Assembly: GCA_009767595.1 (NCBI GenBank)
Contig: VSDK01027669.1
Location: 337,397 to 401,396 of the forward strand
DNA from: Symbiodinium kawagutii
Lineage: Eukaryota; Sar; Dinophyceae; Suessiales; Symbiodiniaceae
Length of the DNA stretch: 64,000 nt
Reading direction: 5' to 3'
Shown here piece by piece: positions 35,124 through 47,100 of this stretch (the stretch's first letter is position 1; each line of letters begins with the position of its first letter). Under the pieces are notes generated by a model. It was not told the DNA's origin and did not search any database. It saw nothing but the letters and a program-made list of their open reading frames with translations. The position numbers and the translations under genes are program-made.

Positions 35124-38100
35124 CCATCATCAACATGTTTATCATTGTCATCGTTATCTTCATCATCATTGTCATCATTGTCATCATTGTCATCATTGTC
35201 ATCATTGTCATCATTGTCATCATTGTCATCATTGTCATCATTGTCATGGTCGTTGTTTTCATCTTTCCCTTGCCCTTGCTCTTTCCTTTGCCTTTGCTGG
35301 GCTCTTCATCGTACTTGCCCTGCAGCATCGGCAAGATCCAATGCTCCCAGGCTTGCCATACCGTCAAGCACAGGGGTTGGAGCAAGTTATATAATATTTA
35401 GTATGAGTCAATGTCGGTCAATACATCATCAACTGGTACTGAGGGCATTCATCTACTATGCGAGGGTGTACCGTGAGAGTGGTTCTCCAACAGCCCTCAT
35501 GAAAAAAAAACACGGTAAGCCCGATGCTGAAAAACCTTCTGAATGCAGTACACATCCATTGTCATTCACGACGGCCCGCAGTAGAACCCAAGAAGGGTCT
35601 TGTGTAGGATTGGGGCTGCCAGATTTGCAGCCTAAACAAATTGACGCGCAAGGGGTTGTGACTTGTCCAAGGCGTATCTCGTTATATGCTGGCCTCATCC
35701 TTAGTTCTGTTGCTTATCCCCATGATAAACCAGAGCAATCATTGTTAAACATGTTGACAGCCACACATGGTGATGGCCAATGACTGTATACCACCTGTTC
35801 TTGTTCCGTGAAAGCTGTTTGCACAGCTATATCGTATGACATGACGGTGAGATCCCAGAGATCTTAACGAAACCACCACCACCACCTGGGCCAAACAACG
35901 CCTTGGAACTCTTGCCTTTGCCTTTGCTCTTCCCTGGGCCGATGTCTCTGTGCAGTGCGAAGCTTCTGATGGTGACTGCCCATCATGGCCCATATTAGCC
36001 TGTCCAATGATGCTAAATGACGTTAAATGGTTTCTTTCTCATGGGGGGCCACCTTGTAGGGATGCAAGCTTCACGAACACATTTGAACATGTCTGGACCA
36101 TGTGGAAGTGAAATCTGAGAAACCAGCGAAAGAGAAATTTGCTGAGCGCGTCAGTCATAGAACCCCCAAGTGCCACTCTTCAAAAGGATCGTTTGTCGAC
36201 CACCAAATGTAACACGTTTCGACGTACATCAGCTGGACAGAGTGCTGTGCGCCAGAAAACTCAGAAGCCTCCCTTACAGCACAAATGCTCAAAGAACTAA
36301 TCAGCGATGTGGCTATGGGTCATCACCGACCCTCCAAACAATGGCTAGGTAATGCTAGGTGAACATCCCAACAGCTCTGCTATGTTCATCATTTCTGGAA
36401 GTTCACCACGGGTACAGGTTGTTGACCCAGGGCCATGTTCTCAGTTGGATGTTTACCACCAGAACATCAGGTGATATATTGCTCTTGATCTCACGTAGCA
36501 CCATGCATACGATCCTCCCATGGTTCCGTCTGTCCCGAGATGGCTGATGCTTGCCTGGCCACAAGGATGCCTTGATACCACCTGCCAGCAGCGCCGTCGC
36601 AGGGCCACGCCTTTGCCCGTGCTCTTCCCTCCCTTTGGTGCTTCAGATTTTCCTTTGCCCTGGCGCCACGTCACTGCCACTAATCCCAGCAGGTGATCAG
36701 ATGATCACAGCATATCACAGCCTTTCATCGAATAATCTGACTCCATTTTCCGTGCGGGAACTGTGGCGAATCCTGGACCATCTAGTCCTGCAACCCACCA
36801 ACCTACCCCAACCAATCCACCCACAGGAACCATGACGTTCGCCAACAGCTCTTCACAAGTCAGGCCTTGCCGCGTCCTTTACTACCTTTCCTCAGGCACA
36901 ACATGAGGCAAGTGGGCCCACTTCAGCCCCTGGTGCTTGCGCATTAAACACAACAGTTGAAGCCATTTATGGGGGTTTCTCAAGCCATAGGGAACCCCAA
37001 AGATATGGATGGTTCATTACCACATTAATGTTTAGTAAACTGGATGATAACTGGGGTACCCCTATTTTGAGAAACCACCATTTATGTGGAGGATGATTCT
37101 GGATCACTTGAGCAGTAGCCAGTTGCGCTACAGAGCTTTTTCGGATTGACCGTGTTGGGTAACCCGCACTGGTTAGACATAGTCTGCTATCACTAGCTGG
37201 AAACCAAGCACTGCAACAAAAAATCCAGGAAGTGATTGAGTCATTGGAGGTGGCTGTGGCTCACTGCAAGCACAAGTTATGAATATAGATGGCATATACA
37301 ACCGTGTCAGCTGGTGAATGAAACCTGTTGTTGCTTATTGACAAGCCATGAGATTGCTTGAATAGTTGGCTGTTAGTTGGTTGTTGTTTGCTTGTCTTTG
37401 CGATTCCTGGTTATCATTGTCAACTACGGAAAATCAGATTTGTTCGACAGACAACAGTGATTGGTTATCGAATAGTTAGTTGATTGTTGGCCAACAACCA
37501 CTAGTTGACCAAGCAATATACTTATACAACTAATCACGAACTAGACTACACTGGTTGATTAATTTGGTTAGTTAACTATATCACCTTAACTCATGGTCAT
37601 ATCAATCAGTCATTGTTGAGTTAAGCTGATTCTTCCTTGTTGCGCCAAGATTCCCGCGGCCGGTGGAAGCTCCACGGCCCTTGCCACGGCCTGACGGGAA
37701 GGATACCCAACCATCTTGGCCAGCTTCTTTTCCGTATACGTAGAATGTATCTATAAGTGACTATACGTGTAGGAAAGATGCTTCCCCTTTATGTAGATCT
37801 ACCATAGACATACATCCATACATCAAAAAAGCTCGGAAGAAAATGTGGAATGGTCAAGAATTGAGGTTGTAAAGCAATTGCTACAACTCCACAGGATCCA
37901 AGGGTATAACCGTCAGTGATAAACCACTTTGCTGCGGTCCAGGTCTACAGCCGATTCATAGCTCCACACCCGCTGTTGGCGGAACCAGGGAATGATAAGC
38001 CCCCAAGCATCCCAATCACGTGGCCGAAAACGACTTGCAACTTGAAGTGTCAGTAAACCAACTTACCGCCAATCTGGGTATTAGATGGTTAGATATATGG

Positions 38101-41100
38101 TTTAATATGCTTTAATAACAAACTTACACCGAGTGAGGCAAACAGTCCTAGGGGGGGTCGACTGACTCAGTACAATAGATAGGTGGTTTCTCAGGGGTAC
38201 CCAAATCATCCTAAATTTACCATTTACAGTAATGAACCAACCATAACTTTGGGGTCCCCTATGACTTGAGAAGCCCCCATATATAAAGTTGGTTCAATAA
38301 GCACCCTATTCTCAGGTGATTCCTACCAGTGAGATGGCTTCGCTCGAACCACTGGGGGTGTCCATTGGGAGCGCAGTCGCGTTGTACGCCGCGCCTTTGC
38401 CGGTGCCGCCGCCGCCTCGGCCCCGGCCACGGGCCATGTCCTGGGCGAGCACTGCTGTCGAGGGTGGATATGAATTGTGGACATTAACCATCGTTATTCT
38501 GGTCAGTAACACAATAACCTTATGTTAGTAACATAACAACCGTATTGTTCTTAGTAATGGATTAACCTTATTATTGTTTGTATTATATGAACACTTCATA
38601 GTATTAACTTATTCTTATTTGAAATCTATTAACATCTATTAACCCTTTATAGTACTAAACGATCCATTTTTAGGGTCCCCTTATCTTGAGAAATCACAAC
38701 AATTACCTGTGGATATTAACCACAGGTGAAACAGTTCATGGTGGACATTGGTGGACCAGTCATGATTAACTGTCATAGTTTGCTTCATAATGTTTAATCC
38801 CATTCGACGTCAACTACAAATGCTGGATTGTTAATGGTTCATAATAGTTCACTATATTTTTGGTCATCTAAACAAGAGTGCAGAGTGCATTGTAAGTCGT
38901 CATGATTGACTGATAGCGATGAATACAGCATCTATGCTTATCAAACATCAATAGGGGACGCTAAAAAGCGGTGATGATCACTTTAACACCCAACATGACC
39001 AGTTTGGAGACTGGGAGATGAGTTTCCTATTGCGATAGCCTTGCACGGGGTCCCGCTTTCCACTTGCACGACATGAGTCTGTACATGCCATCCTCCATGG
39101 CACGACTGTCCTGAAAGACTTGGGACCTTTCGTGATTTCAATACCTTTACTGACCGATACAATCTATGTGGGCCACCGAAACGGTCGTATATATAACCAT
39201 TCAATCATTGCGAATGCCTGAGATCCAACGAATATTGGCATTCAAAACTATGTAGTGCAATTCTTGGAGACCACACTCAGCCGACGACTTGTAACAGGAG
39301 ATCGTGAACTTTGAGCACTCAATGATCAATTTTGAAGTACACTCCTGGAAACCAACATAGACCCTCCCAAACAGGGCTTAGAAGATCAGTTGGGATACCC
39401 TTCTGGTAGGATCTATGTTAGTTTTCTGGAAAGTATCCTTTCTATTAGTTGGTGGTGTAACAAGCTCTTTTCCTAGGCATGAAAACCCACATAGCTTTGG
39501 TATGGCCACTCTTCCACCGAGCAACGTCTGGGTCGAATTCTTTCACCATGGACTCATCCAACGGTGGCTGGTAGCCCTTGTCCATGGTGTCCAGGGGATC
39601 CTGGCACCACCAGCTTGTGCCCACCAGCACGACGAGTATCAACCACGTCCATTCACAATTATCAAGAATTAATAGGAATCAATCATTAAACAGATGAAAC
39701 CATCGGTATCAATCATAGCCTATAGCTATGCTCAACTATGGTTATGCTCAACCATGATTGTTCTCAACCATGATTGTTCTCAACCATGATTGTGCTCAAC
39801 CATTCTCCTCATGGTCATCAATCATTCTCACCTCCACCCATAGTTATCTCACGCCGTAGCGCCATACCTTGGACAGTTTGATCTCCAAGACCGAGACACT
39901 TCTCACATCGGTGACCTGACGCATGGACGTCGACGTGGAGAGCTGATGGAGGTCGCTGTCGTTACAGCTGGTGGGGTACCCGTGATGAGTAAATGACCAG
40001 CTTGGTGGTTAAAAAGGTTCACCAGCTTGGTGGTTCTAGGTTCTGAATAACTATCCTAAGGGGGTTCTATCATTCATAAATGGGTTACGGACCATGTATA
40101 CTAATCACTTACTAAGTGGGATGATCATCCAAGCGATTGAGGTTTCCAACGTCGAGATTTGCCCATCATTTCTGAGAGGTATGTAGAAATACACTGACAC
40201 AGATGGTGATTTCGAGCGAAATATCAAGCGTGCATAATGATAGCCAATACGTTCTTGGGGTTCCCAATTTTGAGGACACTTCATATAATATACATATAAC
40301 ATTGTAGCATGAATAGAGTCAATTAGATTATAAGCTTTTATATCATCTTTATGCACATGCATAGTCATATTTCAAGTACAAATTATATTTCAAAAATGTA
40401 AATGCAAAATCATCATAGAATGTACTTTGAAATCATTTTAGTAGTGCATTCTTATATAATATCAAGTATCTCAAAAATAATCCTAATCGTATAATGCATC
40501 ATTATTTTGTTGTATTATTGCAAGTATTGTGATGATATGCACATCGAAGTGAAAGCTCCCATGATTATATACAGTATGATGTTTGCACAAATACAATCGA
40601 ACATATACATGCATATGAGTATATGGGTACATACACTGTATAAAATATTCATCAATAATGATGAGTGTGTACTTGTTCATCTGTTTGTACCACTTCTCTA
40701 TTTCAGATTCTTCTACTTGCGGATGTTTGATATGTTCCAATCCCTCTCTAGCACTCCCGTGCATCGGCAATTCCTGTGTCCGCCCGGGCGCACCTTGTCC
40801 AAGCCTTCCTCAATGGGTTCATACTCGTCGACGATCTCAACCTGAGCTAGAGCACCAGCACAATAGAAATCTAACCAAGCCAACATGTCATGATGTAAAT
40901 GATGTCGTCAAGACAAAGCAAAAATCATTGTATTTCATACTCCTCAATATGTCTAAACAGGGATGTGATGTGACAGTCCGAAATCATAACCATCTGTGAA
41001 TTGTTGCTGTCAAAACGTATTTGCTTTACAACCAAGAGTTTCTGTCTGACATTGCTCCAGGGTCTTTAACACGAGAAACATACAAATATAGTGACATACA

Positions 41101-44100
41101 AACAGTTGAGATCAAAAGATATCAATACAATCAAAAGCAACATGGCCTTTAATACAACAACATGAAACAAACATATCAATTAATACAACAACATATAAAA
41201 AAACATATCCATTGATATCAATTATATGTAGTGAATCTGTCCCAACCGGTTGCAGCACTGCTACGTGCCACCCAGCAGCTGTCTTCAGCTCTGTGATTTG
41301 GTGCAGGCCCTTGAAACGTCGCTTGATGACCTGCCATGGCTTGAGACACAGCCATGACTCCGATCGGAGACGGTCCAGATATGGCCATGGGTCAAGCACT
41401 TCATAGCACTTCACCAACCAATAATAGCTGGTTAATGGTTGATAATAGGGGATGATAACTAGCAATTATAGGGGATATATGCCAACCAAATGGCCATTGG
41501 TCAATAGTGACCAACAATAATGGGGGATATGAACCAACAATTTCATAGGGAAAACAATGGTGAATTATGGGGGAAGCAGGGGTACAGGGTTTTGACCCAC
41601 AGCCATATATTGCATCTATGGTGGTTTCTCAAAATGGGGGACCCCCAAGCTATGTATGCTCGGCTTCTTACTACAAATGGTGAATAAACTAAATGATTTG
41701 GGGGTACCTCTGTCTTGAGAAACACCCATATGTATAAACCATGGGCTGGCTCATCATGGCTCATCGTTGTGTATTCAGTTGGCGGTCATGTCAAGGTGAT
41801 GGATAAATATCCTCAAAAAGGCAACCGGTGGCTTTTAGAAAGGCATGTTTCGATGGCATTGTTGGAATGGTTGAAACAACATACTGATTTTTTGCTACCA
41901 ATCCTAAATCAACTGGTTGGTAGTATTCTGAACTGCTACAGTATTAGCCATTGTTCCAACCTTTTCAACCGTTCTCAGAAATACATCGACCACATGTCAC
42001 CACTTTCAACCATGATCAACCATCATTAAACCGAGCAACCATTATATCCGCCTGTAATCAGCAAAAAATAGCCATGATAATGATAAAGCATTGATTCAAG
42101 CATTTATTTGACCCTTAACAAGCCCGCAACAAGCACTATCAACCAGTATCAGCACTATCAACCCTTAAGGACGGGTTATGTTCCTTTCAGATCTTGGCGC
42201 CGCCGCCACTCCACCGCTGCCTCTGCAGCTGTCACTGCTTTGGTCAGTGCGTTGCCAGTGGCTTGCACGATCACCTTCGCGCTGGTCGGAAGGGGAGGAA
42301 ACATGGGATCGTGTTAGGATAACAATGGTGAGTCATTCGGATGGGTCTCAAACTAGGGGACCCCTAAAAATGGTTGGCTTATTATTGGAAATGACTACTA
42401 ATGAATGATTTATGGGTACCCATAATTCGAGAAAACATCCATTCACTGGTTTGGTTGGTGCGACCATCTCCGGGAAAGCCTTGAACCAGTAGTGGTCGGG
42501 GGTTCCTTTAGATTCTACCATCATTTATTGCTGAGAAACATGGTAGGGCGCATGGTATGACACATGGTTTAACAATGGTGTTTATGACATCGTAAAGTCA
42601 TGATGATAACATGGCACAACAATGGTATCACACTGGTGGTAGAAGACATGTTTTTAAAAAAACTAAAGTAACAGTGCATATGTATATATATATATATTCA
42701 TTCATTTATAAAGAAAATATCAACAATAGTAATAGCATGGCGAAAGGCTGATAAAAAATAACACGGCATGTGGGAGGAACGTAGTATAATGGGACAACAA
42801 TCTTGATATAGCGATAGCATGGTATGGCAATGGTGATGATAAGAACATAATACAACACATATATAACTAAGTACGGCAATGGCATGACGGGGTACACCCA
42901 ACAATAATAGTATGACAGCCACAACTAAATCATGATGAACAGCTGATATTGATTGATACATCCATTGTAGGTTGACATGAAGATGTGAATGATGCTGAGT
43001 GGCAGACATTAATACAGGTTTGATGATCAATAGCGGTTGGCTAACAACTGATGAATTGCTGTTCAGTGGAGGATGAATGGTTTACACACAGGTGCACATT
43101 CTGACAAGTGACAAATGGCAAACATTGATGGATGCAGAACAATGAAGAGCTTGTACTGAATGTAGAAACATAAATGGCTTGAACAAATCAGTGACGGAAT
43201 AAATGCACGGGTGATTTTGGAATTCTCAATCTGGGAGAACAAATTTATGGCCCATCAGGAAATTGCCAAATCATTTGTCATGCAATCGTACCAACAGGCA
43301 AATGGCTATGGGTCAAAACCCTTAGTGCCCCTGGTTCCCCTATCATCAACCATTGTTTTCCCATGATTGGTCGCAATTATTCACCATTTTTGGTTGGTTA
43401 AAGCCTTGACCCAGCTCGCCATATAGTTAGCATATATCCCCTATAATTGCTAATTAGTTGTCATACCCTATTATTAGCCATTAACCAACTACAGGTTATT
43501 TCCTATTATATACCCTATCATTAGCCATTGCTAATTAGTTGTCATACTTATTAGCCATTAGTTGGTTGGTTAACCAGCTAGTATTGGTTGGTGAACTGCT
43601 TGATCGATAGCCGCACTGAAAATGTTACCAAGAAATCATGTGATCGCAAGTCCCCATGCTCAGCGTGTGCGGTGTTTCCGGACAGCCATCAACTGATCAC
43701 CAACATGGTGGGCCCTTTAGGCAGCTAAGTTGATTTATAACTAAGGTAACGGGTAACTATACTAAATATAGTATTGGTTGTGGGTAAGTACTTATAGTTA
43801 TAGCGGGTGACTACTAGTTATAGTTACTAGTTCTGGTAGATACAACTATACTTAAATGGCTTATAACCAACTCATAGGCCTAGGGAGACCACCTTGTAAC
43901 AATACTTGGTATGATCCGACAAATAACAACAGGACGCTCCTGCCATTTGGAGCCTGTCCAAAAATAGGGTAGTCAACGGTTTTAGCTTAGGCTTATCAGT
44001 CGATCATCCCATCCTGAAACATCTGGAACTACACCTTCTCACTAAGAATATATCCTTTGGAGCTCTAAAGTCAACGGAGTATTGAAGGCCAATTAATGCC

Positions 44101-47100
44101 TTTAAGGTCTTCAAATTCTGCCAAGAAGACAACTCCTGTGGATTTTTCACAGCTTAAGATCACCCATTCATTGGTTGGAGTGACTGCTCAGAGACAGTTC
44201 AGAAGTGGCCCGATATGATCCGATATTCTGCTCCCAGGCACGTAGGGCTTCTTGAGCTCATTGAACACTGTGGCCGCACGCGAAACATACGCCTGGTTGG
44301 ATCATGTCACGGGGGGCCCTTGGGGTACGGGAGAAGTCCTACACCACTTGGTAGGTAAAGGATACCCGTCTGGCCCCAACCAAGTGGAAATCCACCGTCG
44401 AGGGCAAACAATTCTTAAGAGCTATGAATCATAATTGCAACCAGAAAATGATGATAACTGCTTTTTGCTTTAACTGGCAATGTGAGAACTAATTGATGAA
44501 TGCACAGCATAAATATTATTGGCCAGCGTAGTGCCTACTAACAACAATTCACCATTCATTGATAATAAATTCACCAGAATGCTTTTGCTGCATGAATCAC
44601 CATTGATTCGTTGAGTGTTTGCTAATGAGTCACCATCGATTGATTGCTAATTTGTTGCGTCAAGCAACACCCAAAGGCAGCTTCATATATTTGTTATTTT
44701 CATTTGGCTGGTTCACCCTTCTAGTGGAAGAAGCCTAGATGCCCTCGTGTTTTATATGGGCCTATCATGCTTCGTAACCAGTCTAAGCAGACTGTAAACA
44801 TCAAAATCTGGCTATCTAGTGGGGCTATTCTATCAGGATTGTAACTACTTGTAAAAAAAATCATAATGCAGGAAGAACAGTAGTGATTCACAAAGAATCC
44901 TACACAGCAGGAGAACGTCTTCTGCAGGGCGTTATGTTTGTGTCATGGTCCATCTTGACTTCCTGACGGGACATCAACTCTTCTGGCCAACAGGATCCCG
45001 TTTCTGTGTCTCCTGGGTACCAGTTTCTTGCTTTCTCAAAATAGGGGTACCCCGCAATCATCCACTAGTAATTAATCTATCATAATAGGGCTCAGGGGTC
45101 GTTTCGGGCGTTCTTTTTTACAGTGTTTTGGAGAACTGGTTTGCTGCAGTGTTTTTTATTGTGTTGCAGATACTGTGCTGCAGTTGGTGTGGTGCAGTTA
45201 CTGTGAAGTTACTGTGTTGTAATTACTGTGTTGCTGCTATTGTGTAGTAGCTACTGTGCTGCAATTGCTGTGCTGCAAAGAATGTGCTGCAGGTATTGTG
45301 TAGTAGCTACTGTGCTGCAGATATTGTGTTGCAGTTATTGTGAAGTTGCTGTGCTGCAGATACTGTGGTGGAGCTACTGTGCTGCAGCTGGTGCAGTGCA
45401 GCACATTCTTTGTAGCACACTCACTAACTGCAACAGAGTACCTGGAGCACCGTAGCTGCCAGACAGTGACTGCGGCATAATATCTCCACAATCATNNNNN
45501 NNNNNNNNNNNNNNNNNNNNNNNNNNNNNNNNNNNNNNNNNNNNNNNNNNNNNNNNNNNNNNNNNNNCCCCCCCTCCCCTACCTACCTACCCTAAGAGAA
45601 TAAGAGAATAGACAATTGCCTTCCTGCTTGTCATTTCCCTCAAAAGCATAGTTGCCAGTAGTTCTCTTTTCACAAAATTGTTGTAAATCTTGTGCTGTAA
45701 ATATTGCATTGCAAATAGTGTGCTGCAGGCATTATGTTGCAATTATTGTGAAGTTCTTGTGCTGCAGATACTGTACTGCAGATACTGTGAAATTACTGTA
45801 CTGCAGATACTGTGTTGCAGCAGTTGGTGTGGGCAGTTACTGTGAAGTTATTGTGCTGCAGATATTGTGTAGTAGCAATTGTTCTGCAAGTATTGTGCTG
45901 CAAGTACTATGTTGCCATTTCTTTGTTCCAGTTGAAAGTTTGTGGTGCAGCTGTTGCACTGCAGGTACTGTGCTGCAGATACTGCGGCTTTGCTGTGTTG
46001 GAAATACTGTGGAGTGAATTGTGCTGCAATTTCTGTGCTGCAGATAGTGTGGTGCAGTTACTGTGATGCAGTTGCTGTGTGACAGTTACTGTGTTGCAGC
46101 TAGTGTGCTGCAGGTAATGTGTTGAGTTTGCTGTGCTGCAGTTACTATTCTGTAATTCCTGTGTTGTGGTTACTGTGCTGTCCTGGGCATTACTATGTAT
46201 GTTTCAATTAGAAAAAACAAACATGAAGGGACGCCAGAAAACACTGTAAAAAAGAACGCCCGAAACGACCCCGGAACCCATAATAGTTATCACTTAAAGT
46301 TATGAACCAACCATTTTTAGTGTCCCCCATTTTCAGAAACACCCATTTGTTGACAGCAGTGGGCCCGTCCAGAACCGGTGACCCATCAATGGTGAGCCTG
46401 ACATTGGCATGTGCAGCTCAAAACTCCAAAATTGCAACCCCATGGCTTTGAGCTTTCTCATTACGTCTGCTTAACTCTCCACCCGAAAAAAAACTGACTC
46501 GGGAGTAACGATAGGAAGCTCGATCTACCATATCTCAGTGGATTCTGCCCGACTTTCAGCACATTTTCACCAGCCTCCCACCCCTCAAGTGGCACCCCTC
46601 AAGTGGCGTAGCCACCTTGGATGGCTCGGCACCGGCACCCAGCGCCGCACCCGCTGGGCTTCCCCCACCGACACGCTGCCCGCCGCCGTCACGCGGATCT
46701 CCTCGTCGGACTTGGAGATTTCCTCCTCGTTGCGGGTGTCCAGTGGCTGCGGGTCCCTGTGATATCACCATTCTGTAAGGTGAAGCAATCCCCTGGTGGT
46801 ATGCTATGGTACCATGGTGATGGAAAGGTGCTAAATGCCTAACTCTATCAAAGTTACGAACTGAGGATGCATATCTGGTGAGTTTTGCGGCGATGCTTCA
46901 TGGTGGGTTCCCGGATGACTGACACAGCTCGCCCTGAAGCTCCAAATTCGGCCAAACAATGGCAGTAGTTAGTCATTTGGTTCACCATTAGGGAATAACT
47001 ATTTAGGTTACCATTTAGGTAAATAACTAGTTAGTCATTTGGTTACCATTAGTCATTGGATCAACAAATGAACCATTTAGGTAATAGTGTCAAATAATCT

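Larger units (their letters stand above)
45089..46278. mobile_element. Non-autonomous TIR element (8-bp target duplication) carrying a minisatellite
   Basis: The termini are 41-bp inverted repeats with two mismatches: GGCTCA or GGTTCC, then GGGGTCGTTTCGGGCGTTCT and the tail TTTTTACAGTGTTTT (perfect cores 45095-45129 and 46238-46272). The copy is flanked by direct repeats CATAATAG (45081-45088 and 46279-46286). An 8-bp duplication is typical of hAT-like and P-like DNA transposons; superfamily is inference. The interior has no transposase and is mostly a degenerate repeat of units such as TGCTGCAGATACTG, with the 72-bp gap inside it. It interrupts an older MITE (45032-45088 and 46279-46343) in intron 2 of gene B. 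Confidence 0.85.
45032..46343 (+). mobile_element. MITE family 1 copy split by a younger element
   Basis: Left half 45032-45088 (TTTCTCAAAATAGGGGTACC) and right half 46279-46343 (ATGAACCAACCATTTTTAG to CAGAAACACCC) rejoin into one MITE once the 45089-46278 element and one CATAATAG are removed. Confidence 0.8.

Noticed and set aside
46726-46746. Upstream acceptor adding PLDTRNE to gene B exon 2
   Set aside because: It would start with C, against the AG-G pattern at all other acceptors, and gene A has no equivalent.
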